64,000 nucleotides of DNA from Roseinatronobacter sp052379845. GTDB lineage: Bacteria > Pseudomonadota > Alphaproteobacteria > Rhodobacterales > Rhodobacteraceae. Both the position numbers and the translations under genes were made by a program. This document shows positions 49,272 to 58,428 of this stretch, piece by piece; position 1 is the first letter of the stretch, and every line of letters starts with the position of its first letter. Below the pieces are notes generated by a model, which was given only the letters and a program-made list of their open reading frames with translations, was not told the origin of the DNA and did not search any database. Where the stretch lies: assembly GCA_052379845.1 (NCBI GenBank), contig JBQTCF010000011.1; one strand, given 5' to 3'.

Positions 49272-49510
49272 ACGCGCGCCCCGTCAAACATTCGCTGACA
49301 TTGCGCGGCCACCGCACATCCGTGTCGCTGGAACATATTTTCTGGCAGGAATTCCGCCGCATCGCGCGTGAACGCGGGCTGGCGCTGAACCTGCTGGCCG
49401 CGCAGATCGACGCCAGGCGCGGCGATGTGGGGCTGGCATCGGCCATCCGGGTGTTTGTGCTGGAAACCGCATTGCAACAGGACCAGCACGACCCCACCCA
49501 GACGCCCTGA
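49268..49510 (+). CDS. Ribbon-helix-helix domain protein
   Basis: 80 residues: VKHSLTLRGHRTSVSLEHIF is the beta strand and first helix of a ribbon-helix-helix (RHH_4-type) DNA-binding domain, followed by WQEFRRIARERGLALNLLAA. It is coupled to DUF4169. A regulatory role is likely; its targets are unknown. Confidence 0.8.
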   Translation: MNARPVKHSLTLRGHRTSVSLEHIFWQEFRRIARERGLALNLLAAQIDARRGDVGLASAIRVFVLETALQQDQHDPTQTP

Positions 49511-49519
49511 CCCCTGCGC

Positions 49520-51400
49520 CTAGCGCTGCGGCATGCCCTGCCCGCGTGTCACCCGGCGTTGCGCGGCAATGCGGTAGGGCGCGTTTGGTGCCCCATACCC
49601 GTCATAGCGGCCATCGCGCTGGACAATCTCGAAAAACAGTCCGTCCTTGCGCGGGGTGCTGAACAGCTGGAAGAAACTGCCGCCCTCATCCTCGTCATAC
49701 AGGATACTTTCGCGTTCCAGCCGGTCCACAAGTTCCTGTGGCAGCCCGAAGCGCGCCTTCAGGTCGGCATAGTAATTCGCCCCCAGCCGCAGCCGTTCAA
49801 ACCCGCAGGCCGCCAGTTTGGCGGATGTGCCGAATATATCATCGGTGGCAAAAGCCACATGCTGCACCGAGGCGCCCAGACTGTCCTGAATGAACCGCCC
49901 CGCAAATGTGCGGTGGGTGTCCGCGCCATTCAGTGTCAGGCGCAGCCCCCCGCTTTTGATGGCCTGAGAACGCACCACACCGCCGGGGTCAATGACATCG
50001 ACAATCGGGGATTTCTGCGCCTGAAACAGGGTCGTGTAATACAGCGACCAACTGAGCATTTCATCATAGGCCATGGTCTGCCCGATATGGTCAATGCGCG
50101 TCAGCCCGGCCCCGCCCGCAACGGGCCGCACATCGAAATCGCGGTGCCATATCCGGCCCAGTTCCGGCCCGTCATCCAGCAAGCGCAGCAACCCACCCCC
50201 CAAGGAATGCAGCGCGGGAATGGACAATTCCCCCGGACCGTGTTCGGTGCCGTCATTGGCATCGGCGCCCAGTTCGCGCGCGCGGGCCTGCGCTTGTGCG
50301 GCATCGGGCAGTTGCAGCGCAATTTCGCTGATGCTGGTGCCGTGGTTTACCCATGTCAGATGCGCATGGCCCTTGCTTTCGGTATTGACCAGAATATTGA
50401 TCCCGCCCTGCCGCCACAGCGCCACGGATTTGGACACATGCTGCCCCGCCTGTTCAAACCCCGCCCGCGACAGGAACGCACCCAGATCCTGTTCTTCGTC
50501 CCCCGATGTGGCGAATTCAAGAAAGGCCACATCCTGCACCTGCTGCGGCGCGGGCATCACGGGCAGCGGCTGTGGCAGGTCCGGTTCCGCGCGGCGCGCC
50601 GCATCCAGCAACGCCTTAAGCGAACGCAGCGCGTCATGCGCAATTACCCCGGCAACGCCCCCGCGGAACTGGTCGTTGAAAATTTCAGGGCTGAACACAT
50701 GGTCATAGCCCGTGGCCAGAACCGCGCGGGCAAACCCGGTGACGTCCAGTTCCCCTTCCAGCGGCATGCAGCGGAAATGCCGCGACAAATACAGCAGGTC
50801 CATGTCAATGCGCGGCGCATCGGCCAGATGCACATAGAAAATGCGGTCCCCCGGAATGCGGCGGATGGTGTCCACATCAATGCCGCGCGCAAGGGTATGA
50901 AAACTGTCCAGCACCAGCCCAAGGGCAGGATGGTCCGCGCGGCGCACAATTTCCCATGCGTCGCGGTGGTCATTGACATGCCGCCCCCAGGCCAGCGCTT
51001 CATACCCCACGCGCAGACCACGGCGCGCGGCGCGTTCGCCCAATTCATGCAGGTCAGCGGCGCAGCGGTCCACGCCCCCGCGCGCCGCCGGGTGCAGGTT
51101 GGAACACACCAGCATCAGGTCGCAGCCCAATTCGCCCATCAGGTCGAATTTATGTTCCGCACGCGCGAAAGCGCGGCTGCGCAGCGGTTCGGGCAGTCCT
51201 TCAAAATCGCGGAAGGGTTGGAACAGCGTGATCTCCAGCCCGTAATCGCGCACCATACGCCCGATGTCGCGCGGGCTGGCGTCCGAGGCAATCAGATCCT
51301 GTTCAAATATCTCAACCCCGTCCAGCCCGGCGGCGGCGATGGCTTCCAGTTTCTGGCGCAAATCACCAGCAATGGACACTGTGGCAAGGGACAGTTTCAT
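49520..51400 (-). CDS. quiC: Fused TIM-barrel/HPPD-like protein, 3-dehydroshikimate dehydratase type
   Basis: 626 residues. The N-terminal TIM barrel (1-270) is the sugar-isomerase/dehydroshikimate dehydratase fold; expected metal ligands are Glu134 (GYEALAWGRHVND), Asp165, His191 (HLADAP; often Gln in relatives) and Glu239 (SPEIFNDQF). The C-terminal half (about 285-600) is related to 4-hydroxyphenylpyruvate dioxygenase with His437 (RIDHIGQTM), His513 (VQHVAFATDD) and Glu590 (FFEIVQR) as likely metal ligands. QuiC1-type fusions turn 3-dehydroshikimate into protocatechuate. Its partners here are a quinate/shikimate dehydrogenase gene and a TctABC transporter, which fits. Confidence 0.85.
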   Translation of the reverse strand: MKLSLATVSIAGDLRQKLEAIAAAGLDGVEIFEQDLIASDASPRDIGRMVRDYGLEITLFQPFRDFEGLPEPLRSRAFARAEHKFDLMGELGCDLMLVCSNLHPAARGGVDRCAADLHELGERAARRGLRVGYEALAWGRHVNDHRDAWEIVRRADHPALGLVLDSFHTLARGIDVDTIRRIPGDRIFYVHLADAPRIDMDLLYLSRHFRCMPLEGELDVTGFARAVLATGYDHVFSPEIFNDQFRGGVAGVIAHDALRSLKALLDAARRAEPDLPQPLPVMPAPQQVQDVAFLEFATSGDEEQDLGAFLSRAGFEQAGQHVSKSVALWRQGGINILVNTESKGHAHLTWVNHGTSISEIALQLPDAAQAQARARELGADANDGTEHGPGELSIPALHSLGGGLLRLLDDGPELGRIWHRDFDVRPVAGGAGLTRIDHIGQTMAYDEMLSWSLYYTTLFQAQKSPIVDVIDPGGVVRSQAIKSGGLRLTLNGADTHRTFAGRFIQDSLGASVQHVAFATDDIFGTSAKLAACGFERLRLGANYYADLKARFGLPQELVDRLERESILYDEDEGGSFFQLFSTPRKDGLFFEIVQRDGRYDGYGAPNAPYRIAAQRRVTRGQGMPQR

Positions 51401-52248
51401 GCGACCCCCTCGGCCGGGGCCAGCAGATCAGCGCGCAGTTGCGGCAGGTCCAGCGCCCGCCCGCCCGAAAACAACGCCCAGGCATGCACGCCCTGCCAGA
51501 AGAACAATTCCCATCCCGACAGCACTTGCGCGCCTTGCGCCTGCGCATCGGTCAGAAACTGTGTGTCCGCAGGGGTATAGACTGCATCAAACGCCCATTC
51601 GGCGCCTGCCATGGCACTGCGCGCCAATGGCGTGCCGTCATGGCCGACCATGCCCACAGGGGTGCAATTGACAACACCTTGCGCGCCCGCTGCGCCCTGT
51701 TGCGCATCATCGGCAACCTGCACCACCACCCCGGGCGCGGCCTGGCGCAAATCTGCGGCCAGGGCGTCTGCCTTGCTGCGGTCGCGGTCCACAAGGCGCA
51801 AGTCCCGCACCCCCAGCGCCACCAGCCCAAACGCCACCGCGCGCCCCACACCGCCTGTGCCGATCATCAGCACCGCGCCTACTGGCGCATCCCCGCGCAG
51901 CCCGCGGTAGGCGGCCATGAACCCTGAATAGTCGGTATTATGCCCCACTGGGCCGTCTGGTTCGAAAATCACTGTATTGACCGCCCCCACCGCCCGCACC
52001 AGCGGGTCAGGAACTGTCACGCGCGCGACCACCTGTTCCTTATAGGGATAGGTGACATTCACACCCCGGTAGCCCCCCGCCGCCGCATCAGCAAACACGG
52101 AAGCAAAATCCTTGCCCAGCAGGGCGGGCACCAGCCGGTCATATTGCACGCGCAACGCGTTCTGGCGTCCCGCCAGAACATGCAACAGCGGCGAGCGTGA
52201 CGCGGCAATATTGTCGCCAATCAGTCCAAGCAGCAGATCGGGGGTCAT
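51397..52248 (-). CDS. Quinate/shikimate dehydrogenase (AroE family)
   Basis: 283 residues. The substrate motif is ASRSPLLHVLAGRQN, catalytic Lys70 is in NVTYPYKEQ and Asp106 in NTDYSGF. The cofactor loop GTGGVG (130-135) is followed by RLVDRDRSKADALA: Asp after strand 2, not the NRT motif of biosynthetic NADP-AroE, suggests NAD use. The N-terminus LLLGLIGDN also resembles catabolic quinate/shikimate dehydrogenases. It should oxidise quinate or shikimate for breakdown. It overlaps the quiC-like gene by four bases and is 7 bases past tctA. Confidence 0.82.
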   Translation of the reverse strand: MTPDLLLGLIGDNIAASRSPLLHVLAGRQNALRVQYDRLVPALLGKDFASVFADAAAGGYRGVNVTYPYKEQVVARVTVPDPLVRAVGAVNTVIFEPDGPVGHNTDYSGFMAAYRGLRGDAPVGAVLMIGTGGVGRAVAFGLVALGVRDLRLVDRDRSKADALAADLRQAAPGVVVQVADDAQQGAAGAQGVVNCTPVGMVGHDGTPLARSAMAGAEWAFDAVYTPADTQFLTDAQAQGAQVLSGWELFFWQGVHAWALFSGGRALDLPQLRADLLAPAEGVA

Positions 52249-52255
52249 TGGTCCC

Positions 52256-53764
52256 TCATTTGGTACGGGAAGCGAAAAGCCGCGCCTTCGCCCATTTCCA
52301 GGGCGGGGTATGCGACAGGAAGATAAAGATTACCGCCGCCAGCAGCACCGACGACAGCGGGCTTGAAAACACCCCGTCAAAGAAGCGCCCCCAATCTTCG
52401 CGCGCGGTGATGATGGCGCGGCGCCAGTTGTCATCCAGCAGGCGCGACAGGATCACCCCCAGAATGACCGGACCCAGCGGATAGCCATAATGGCGCATGA
52501 AATAGCCCAGCACCCCAAAACCCAGCATCCAATACACATCGGTAATGGCGTTATTGACCGCATAGGCCCCCACGATGGACAGGATCAATATCAGCGGGAT
52601 CAGCACGGCGCGCGGCATTTCCACCAGCTTGGTGAACAGACGTATGCCTGTCAGGCCGAAGATCAGCAGGAAGATATTGGCAAATGTCAGCGCGCCCACA
52701 ATGAACCAGAACATTTCGGGGCGGTCAATCATCAGCATCGGGCCGGGGTTCAGGCCATGGATGAACAGCGCGCCAATCATGATTGCCGTGACCGCATCGC
52801 CCGGAATGCCCAATGTCATCATGGGCACGAACGCCCCGCCCACAGCGGCGTTATTGGCGGCCTCCGGGGCAACCAGCCCTTCCATGGCCCCTTCGCCAAA
52901 GGGGGTTTCGGGGTTTTTGGTCACGCGCTTGGCATGGTCATAGGCCATCAGCGCCGCAATATCGCCGCCCGTGCCCGGCAAGGCCCCGATGGTCACCCCG
53001 ATGGTGGAAGTCTGCATTGACAAGGGCAGGTGTTTTCGCACCACCTTCCATGACGGGATGATGCGCCCCACCTTCTGGCGAATGGCCTTCTTGTCGACAT
53101 GGTGCAGCTGCAACAACGCCTCGGACACACCGAACATGCCGATCATCACCGCGATAAAGGAAATGCCCCCGTTCAGCAGCGACAGATCGAAGGTGAAGCG
53201 CGGCGTGAATGTCAGCGGGTCACGGCCAACCGCCCCGATGGCCACCCCCAGCGCCCCGGCAAAGATACCCTTGACCAGTGATCCGGTCGACAGCGACCCC
53301 ACCAGCAAAATGCCCAGCACCGCCAGAAACATGTAATCGCGCGGCTGGAACCGCAGCGCAAAGTCAGACACCAGCGGCGCGGCCACCGCCAGCACGGCAA
53401 TTCCCACAAACCCGCCGATCACGGACATCACAGTGCTGACACCGATGGCCTGACCGGCCTCGCCGCGTTTGGCCATGGGGTAGCCGTCCAGCGCTGTGGC
53501 AATGGCCGACGGTGCGCCGGGAATGTTCAGCAAAATCGCCGTGCGCGCGCCGCCATAGACGCCCCCCATGTAAATGCCCACCATCAGCGCCAGCGCCGGA
53601 TAGACCGACCATGAGAAGGTGAAGGAAATCAGGATGGACACTGCCATAGTGACCGAAAGGCCCGGAATGGCCCCGATATAGATGCCCGCAAACGTGCCCA
53701 GCGCCACCAGCGCCAGAAGCTGCGGTTGCATCAGCACAGTTGCAAAAGCCCAAAACGCATCCAT
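52256..53764 (-). CDS. tctA: Tripartite tricarboxylate transporter, large membrane subunit TctA
   Basis: 502 residues with about 12 membrane helices. The TctA signature IYIGAIPGLSVTMAVSILIS is at the N-terminus, and LPGTGGDIAALMAYDHAKRV (about 260-280) is the second repeat motif. It forms the transport channel with TctB and accepts substrate from the binding protein TctC. Its start abuts the tctB stop. The adjacent dehydrogenase and dehydratase genes suggest a hydroaromatic acid as substrate. Confidence 0.93.
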   Translation of the reverse strand: MDAFWAFATVLMQPQLLALVALGTFAGIYIGAIPGLSVTMAVSILISFTFSWSVYPALALMVGIYMGGVYGGARTAILLNIPGAPSAIATALDGYPMAKRGEAGQAIGVSTVMSVIGGFVGIAVLAVAAPLVSDFALRFQPRDYMFLAVLGILLVGSLSTGSLVKGIFAGALGVAIGAVGRDPLTFTPRFTFDLSLLNGGISFIAVMIGMFGVSEALLQLHHVDKKAIRQKVGRIIPSWKVVRKHLPLSMQTSTIGVTIGALPGTGGDIAALMAYDHAKRVTKNPETPFGEGAMEGLVAPEAANNAAVGGAFVPMMTLGIPGDAVTAIMIGALFIHGLNPGPMLMIDRPEMFWFIVGALTFANIFLLIFGLTGIRLFTKLVEMPRAVLIPLILILSIVGAYAVNNAITDVYWMLGFGVLGYFMRHYGYPLGPVILGVILSRLLDDNWRRAIITAREDWGRFFDGVFSSPLSSVLLAAVIFIFLSHTPPWKWAKARLFASRTK

Positions 53765-54333
53765 TATCGCGCCCCCCCGAACAGGTTGCGGATCAGGTGC
53801 ACAAGTTCCGCTTCAGGCACGATGCCCGCAGGCATAAGCACCGTGAACACGATACGAAACACAATCCAGATGCAGACCAGCGCGCCCAGCCCCACGCCCG
53901 CAGAAAAGACCCAGCCGCGCCCCAACAGCCGGATGCCAAGCACCAGAAACAGCGCCGTTGTGGGCAAAAACCCAAGCGGGCGCACGGCCAGCGCATAGGC
54001 CACAAGAAACCCCACGAAGGCCAGCACTCGCCACGGCAGAATGTCACGCGCCAGCGTTTCGCCTGCCACTTTCGGCAGGCGCACAGTCTGCGCAACCACA
54101 ATCAGCATGCACACCACCATGATGGCGGCAGTCACCACAGGCACGGTTCCGGGGGCAGACAGTTTGCCAAAACCCGATATGCCGAACGCTTCGTTCAGCA
54201 AGACCACGCTTGCGCCCAGCAAAAAGAAGGTAAAGACAAGCTCGCCGGGGCGGCGTTGCTTCGCATACCCCCCCGGCGTCGCATCAGAGGTTCCGTCATG
54301 ATGATCAGTATCACCGCGGAAATTGGGGTCCAT
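53764..54333 (-). CDS. tctB: Tripartite tricarboxylate transporter, small membrane subunit TctB
   Basis: 189 residues with four membrane helices: FTFFLLGASVVLLNEAFGIS, GTVPVVTAAIMVVCMLIVVA, a helix with FVGFLVAYALAVRPLGFLPT, and one with GVGLGALVCIWIVFRIVFTV. The N-terminal 30 residues are His/Asp-rich (DTDHHDGTSDATPGG). TctB-type proteins are variable in sequence; the position before tctA supports the call. The initiation codon at 54333 has GGGAG just upstream. Confidence 0.85.
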   Translation of the reverse strand: MDPNFRGDTDHHDGTSDATPGGYAKQRRPGELVFTFFLLGASVVLLNEAFGISGFGKLSAPGTVPVVTAAIMVVCMLIVVAQTVRLPKVAGETLARDILPWRVLAFVGFLVAYALAVRPLGFLPTTALFLVLGIRLLGRGWVFSAGVGLGALVCIWIVFRIVFTVLMPAGIVPEAELVHLIRNLFGGAR

Positions 54334-54612
54334 TGCATTCTCCCTGCATCGGCGATCGGGTTGCGTGGCTTGGGCGCGGCGCAGCCAGCGCCTGTATCAC
54401 GGCCCTATGACAGCACTACCACATCGCGGCAGGCAACACGTCACAAAACAAATCTCGGCGCGCGCGCGGGCCCAAAGGGCGGCTGTCCGAGAGTGCGGCA
54501 AATCCGGGGTGCCGCAGGGGGCCAGCAAGCTGCGCCCCTTGCGGCATATGCTGCCCGCCAGCGTGACGGACAGCGCCTTCAGGCCCGCGCGTCACGGGCC
54601 TGATTGTGGTGG
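54334..54612. other. 279-bp gap between tctC and tctB
   Basis: No gene seen. A hairpin AGGCCCG/CGGGCCT (54581-54601) lies 11 bases past the tctC stop and may cut transcript levels before tctB. The rest is G/C-rich with no named element. Confidence 0.55.
54581..54601 (-). terminator. Stem-loop after tctC
   Basis: A perfect 7-bp stem (54581-54587 with 54595-54601) with a 7-base loop, just past the binding-protein gene. There is no T-run on the coding strand. Confidence 0.5.
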
Positions 54613-55611
54613 TCAGGGGCGTTCGATCCCGAAATCTTCGGGCGAGTTTTGCGTGATGCCCGCATCATGCAACAGCCATGTGGTGTTTTGCTGCCAGCGG
54701 TTCATGAAATCCGCCGCTTCGTCACCCGCAATATTCATCATCGTGAACCCGCGATTGTCGATCATTTCAACGAAATCCGCGTTCTGCGCAGCTTCGGAAT
54801 AGGCGGCCTGAAGGCTGGCAACCACATCATCAGGTGTGCCGTTTTTCACGAAAATGCCGAAAAACGGACCCCATGGAAGCAGGTCGTTATAGGCGTCGTT
54901 GAACGATGTCACTGTCGGCACATCGGGCAGGCGTTCATTTGCATCGACATCGAACATGGCCAGCGGTTTCATGGTGCCTGCGCGAATACCCTCAATCGCG
55001 GCGCCCAGAACAGCGGGCATCACGTCAATCGCGCCCCCTTGCAGCGCGGTCAGCGCGGGGCCATCGCCATCAAAGGGAACGGAAATCACGTCCAATTCCC
55101 CTTCGACAGAATTGATCATCGCAGTGATAACCGATGGCAGGCCGCCCGGCCCGGTTGCGCCAAAACGCACTTCACCGGGGTTTGCCGCGATGAAGTCCAT
55201 CAATTCGGCATAATCGTTGTAAGGGGTGTTCTGACCGGCAACCAGAATCGGCGTGCCGCGCGCCAGCAGGTTGATGGCGGTGAAATCGCTGTAGTCCTTG
55301 TCGCCAAGGCCCATCACCTTATACAGAAGCGGGTTTTCCGCGCCCATCAGCAGCGTGTAGCCATCGGCGGCCTGATCAGCCACATAGTTCAGGCCAATCG
55401 CGCCCACGCCGCCGGTCATGTTTTGCATCACAACAGTGCCGCCCAGCACCGCTTCGGCATGGGGCGTGACCGAGCGCATCACCACATCGGTTGACCCACC
55501 GGCCCCCCATTGGATAATACCTTGGATTTCCTTGGTCGGGTAGTCTTGCGCCAATGCGCCTGTTGCGCCAATCAGCATTGCGGAAATGCTACCCAGAACA
55601 GTATATTTCAT
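54613..55611 (-). CDS. tctC: Tripartite tricarboxylate transporter substrate-binding protein TctC
   Basis: 332 residues. Signal peptide MKYTVLGSISAMLIGATGAL with cleavage before QDYP. Then YPTKEIQGIIQWGAGGSTDV and VMQNMTGGVGAIGLNYVADQ, both typical of the TctC/BugT family of periplasmic binding proteins. The ATG at 55611 has GGAGGA five bases upstream. It would bind an organic acid and pass it to TctAB. It sits between the LysR gene and tctB on the same strand. Confidence 0.93.
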   Translation of the reverse strand: MKYTVLGSISAMLIGATGALAQDYPTKEIQGIIQWGAGGSTDVVMRSVTPHAEAVLGGTVVMQNMTGGVGAIGLNYVADQAADGYTLLMGAENPLLYKVMGLGDKDYSDFTAINLLARGTPILVAGQNTPYNDYAELMDFIAANPGEVRFGATGPGGLPSVITAMINSVEGELDVISVPFDGDGPALTALQGGAIDVMPAVLGAAIEGIRAGTMKPLAMFDVDANERLPDVPTVTSFNDAYNDLLPWGPFFGIFVKNGTPDDVVASLQAAYSEAAQNADFVEMIDNRGFTMMNIAGDEAADFMNRWQQNTTWLLHDAGITQNSPEDFGIERP

Positions 55612-55652
55612 TGCGTCCTCCCTGAACGGCGCGTCCATCGCGCCTTGATGCG

Positions 55653-55676
55653 GTTATTGCGATATATTCGCATAAC
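55653..55676. promoter_or_regulatory. Probable regulator-binding dyad upstream of tctC
   Basis: A 24-bp imperfect palindrome starts GTTAT and ends ATAAC, with a perfect inner TGCGA-TATAT-TCGCA. It lies 42 bases before the tctC start. Position and adjacent LysR gene suggest a LysR-type operator. Confidence 0.5.
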
Positions 55677-55712
55677 GTCAAATATCAAATTCGACCTTAC
55701 ATGAACATCATG

Positions 55713-56642
55713 TTAATTACTGCGCGCGGTCGTGTCAGTCCATTGGTCGGTGGCCTGCCGTAATTCGCGCCCGAAGCGGTCAATCGTGTATTCCGCAAAA
55801 TTGGACAGGTTGCGCCCTTTTTTGCGCACCACATGCACATGCACGGTCGCCTCCTCCAGCAAGGGGCGGCGCACCAGACCGGGCAAATACACCTCGGCCA
55901 CGGAAAATTCGTCGATCAGGGCAACGCCCAGCCCGTGGCGCACCAGACTGACCACCGTCTGGGCAAACCGCCCGCGCATGGTCTGGCGCAACTCCACCCC
56001 CGCATCCCGAAAGGGTTTGGCCAGAATCGCGCCATAGGGGTCTGACGGGTCCACCCCGATCAGGGGTTCATCCACCAGATCACGCACCGACAGCACGGGC
56101 CGCGCGGCCAGCGGGTGCCCTTCGGGCAGGACAACCACAATACGCCCGCGCGCCAGTTCGATATTTTCAACCCCCGGGTTCTGGATGGCTGAAGACATGA
56201 TCACGAATTCGCCCCGTTCCAGCAGCAGGTATTCCACGGTTTCTTCGATCTTCAGGATATTCAGGTCAATGAACAGGTCAGGATAGCGCGCGCGCACCGA
56301 CCTTAGCACCCGCGCCGCAATAAACTGCGCCACTGATGGCGCGGATGCGAAGGCCAGATCGGCCCCGTCGCCCTTTTGCAGGTTGAACAACGCATCATGC
56401 AGGTTTTCCACCCCGCGATGCACTTCGCGGACCTGCTCGAACACCGCACCCGCTTCGACTGCGGGAATGAACAGCCCTTCGCGGCGTTCAAACAGGCGCA
56501 GGCCAAGGGTTTCTTCGGTATGTTTGACAAGGCGGCTTATTCCGGGGGGCGAGACGCCCAGGAATTCCGCAGCCCCGCTAATGGTGCCGCGCAGCATGAC
56601 GGCGCGAATAACCTCGATCTGGCGCAGGGTAAGTTCTTTCAT
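55713..56642 (-). CDS. LysR-family transcriptional regulator
   Basis: 309 residues. An N-terminal winged helix-turn-helix (LTLRQIEVIRAVMLRGTISG, then AAEFLGVSPPGISRLVKHTE) is followed by a substrate-binding domain (about 90-295). The ATG at 56642 has GGGAGGA six bases upstream. It diverges from the FAD dehydrogenase gene and lies upstream of tctC on the same strand, so it probably controls both arms in response to the imported acid or a product. Confidence 0.9.
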   Translation of the reverse strand: MKELTLRQIEVIRAVMLRGTISGAAEFLGVSPPGISRLVKHTEETLGLRLFERREGLFIPAVEAGAVFEQVREVHRGVENLHDALFNLQKGDGADLAFASAPSVAQFIAARVLRSVRARYPDLFIDLNILKIEETVEYLLLERGEFVIMSSAIQNPGVENIELARGRIVVVLPEGHPLAARPVLSVRDLVDEPLIGVDPSDPYGAILAKPFRDAGVELRQTMRGRFAQTVVSLVRHGLGVALIDEFSVAEVYLPGLVRRPLLEEATVHVHVVRKKGRNLSNFAEYTIDRFGRELRQATDQWTDTTARSN

Positions 56643-56748
56643 GGCATCCTCCCGCAGGGACATTAACATGGCGTTACGCACAGGGCCAATTCGATAATTG
56701 ACGTTAAGCGTATTTCCGTCAAAGGCTGCGTGGCATGCGGAGGGAATG

Positions 56749-58428
56749 ATGACCCCACAAACCTATGACATTGTTATTCTGGGGTCGGGCGCGGCCGGGC
56801 TTGGCGCGGCAGTCACTGCTGCCGCGCATGGCGCGCAGGTGCTGGTCCTTGAAAAAGCCGGCGTTCTGGGGGGCACCACTGCATGGTCGGGCGGCTGGAT
56901 ATGGGCGCCAAACACCAGTCTGGCGCGCAGCGCGGGCATTGACACCGCGCCAGACGCGCCACGGCAGTATCTGCAACACGTGCTGGGCAACCATTTCACC
57001 CCCGAACGTGTTGACGCATTTCTGGACGGCGCGCCCAAAATGGTGGAATTTTTCCACAGCCGCACCGCGCTGCAATTCGACCTTGGCGCGGGTATTCCCG
57101 ACACTTACAGCCACCTGCCCGGCGCGGGTCTGGGCGGGCGGTCGGTGATTGCACGCCCCTATGACGCGCGCGCGCTGAAAGGGGACATCACGGCGCTGCG
57201 CCTGCCGCTGGCGCAAACCACCTTTCACGGCATGACAATTCAGGCAGGGCCGGACCTGCGCAGCTTCATGACCATGACGCGCAACGCGCGATCCTTCGCG
57301 CATGTTACGGGTCGCGTGCTGCGTCATGCCCGCGATCTGGCGGTGCATGGGCGGGGAATGGACTTGCGCAACGGCGCGGCGCTGGCGGGGCGGTTGATGC
57401 AATCAGCGCGCGAGCTGGGCGTGGCGTGGCGCATGAATACCCGCGTTGCCGCGTTGCTGCAGGGCGGCGGCGGGGTCAATGGCGTGCAACTGGCCTGCGG
57501 CCAGATCATCCACGCGCGCAGGGGGGTCATTCTGGCCACGGGTGGCTATGGCCATGACGCCACGCTACGCGCCGCCACCTTCCCGCGCAATGACAGCCAC
57601 TGCAGCCTGTCAGTGCCAACTGCGACAGGTGACGGCGTGGCACTGGCAACGGCTGTGGGCGCGCAGTTCGACACCCGTGCCGCCGCCCCCGCCGCCTATT
57701 GCCCTGTGTCAACGGTGCCCTGCCCAGATGGCACATATCATGTGTTTCCCCATATCATTGACCGGGGCAAACCCGGTGTCATTGGCGTGTTGGCCAATGG
57801 GGCGCGGTTTTGCAACGAAGGGCTGGGCTATCATGATTATGTCACCGCCCTGCTGGGTGCCACGCCCCCCGACCACCCCCCGCAATCCTGGCTGGTCTGC
57901 GACCACCGGTTCTTGCGCCGCTACGGGTTGGGCATTGTGCGGCCTGCCCCAGTGCCATGGCGGCAGTGGCGCAGGCGCGGCTATCTGAAGACCGCCAACA
58001 CGCTAGCGGACCTGGCGCACGCCTGCGGCATGGATGCGGCCGGGCTGGCGCGCACAGTGGCGGACTGGAACACCCATGCCAGCGCGGGCCATGACCCCGC
58101 ATTCGGCAGGGGGACGACGCCCTATATGCGCCTGCAAGGCGACCCCGACCATGGCCCCAACCCTTGCGTTGCCCCTGTTGTGAAACCGCCCTTTCACGCG
58201 GTCCGGGTCACACCGGGCAGTTTTGGCACCTTCGCGGGGCTGGCCTGTGACGGGGCGGCGCGGGTGCTGGACCATGCAGGCGCACCGATCAGCGGCCTGT
58301 ATTGCGCGGGCGCAGATGCCGCCAGCCCGTTTGGCGGGTTTTATCCAGCGGGGGGGATCAACCTTGGGCCAGCGCTGACATTCGGGTTTATTGCAGGCCA
58401 CCACGCCGCCACAGGGAACCGCCCATGA
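56749..58428 (+). CDS. FAD-dependent dehydrogenase (fumarate reductase / 3-ketosteroid dehydrogenase-like)
   Basis: 559 residues. The FAD motif DIVILGSGAAGLGAAVTAAA is at the N-terminus, with GGTTAWSGGWIWAPN soon after. The C-terminal FAD segment is PFGGFYPAGGINLGPALTFG. The fold is that of the flavoprotein group with fumarate reductase, tricarballylate dehydrogenase and KstD. No signal peptide or heme motif is seen. The substrate is unknown; divergence from the LysR and tct genes suggests a hydroaromatic or related organic acid. The ATG at 56749 is preferred over 56746 because of spacing from GGAGG. It overlaps the next gene by four bases. Confidence 0.8.
   Translation: MTPQTYDIVILGSGAAGLGAAVTAAAHGAQVLVLEKAGVLGGTTAWSGGWIWAPNTSLARSAGIDTAPDAPRQYLQHVLGNHFTPERVDAFLDGAPKMVEFFHSRTALQFDLGAGIPDTYSHLPGAGLGGRSVIARPYDARALKGDITALRLPLAQTTFHGMTIQAGPDLRSFMTMTRNARSFAHVTGRVLRHARDLAVHGRGMDLRNGAALAGRLMQSARELGVAWRMNTRVAALLQGGGGVNGVQLACGQIIHARRGVILATGGYGHDATLRAATFPRNDSHCSLSVPTATGDGVALATAVGAQFDTRAAAPAAYCPVSTVPCPDGTYHVFPHIIDRGKPGVIGVLANGARFCNEGLGYHDYVTALLGATPPDHPPQSWLVCDHRFLRRYGLGIVRPAPVPWRQWRRRGYLKTANTLADLAHACGMDAAGLARTVADWNTHASAGHDPAFGRGTTPYMRLQGDPDHGPNPCVAPVVKPPFHAVRVTPGSFGTFAGLACDGAARVLDHAGAPISGLYCAGADAASPFGGFYPAGGINLGPALTFGFIAGHHAATGNRP

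Noticed and set aside
49559..51580. A 673-residue open frame opposite the quiC-like gene
   Set aside because: Shadow of a clear two-domain enzyme gene; no family motif or ribosome site.
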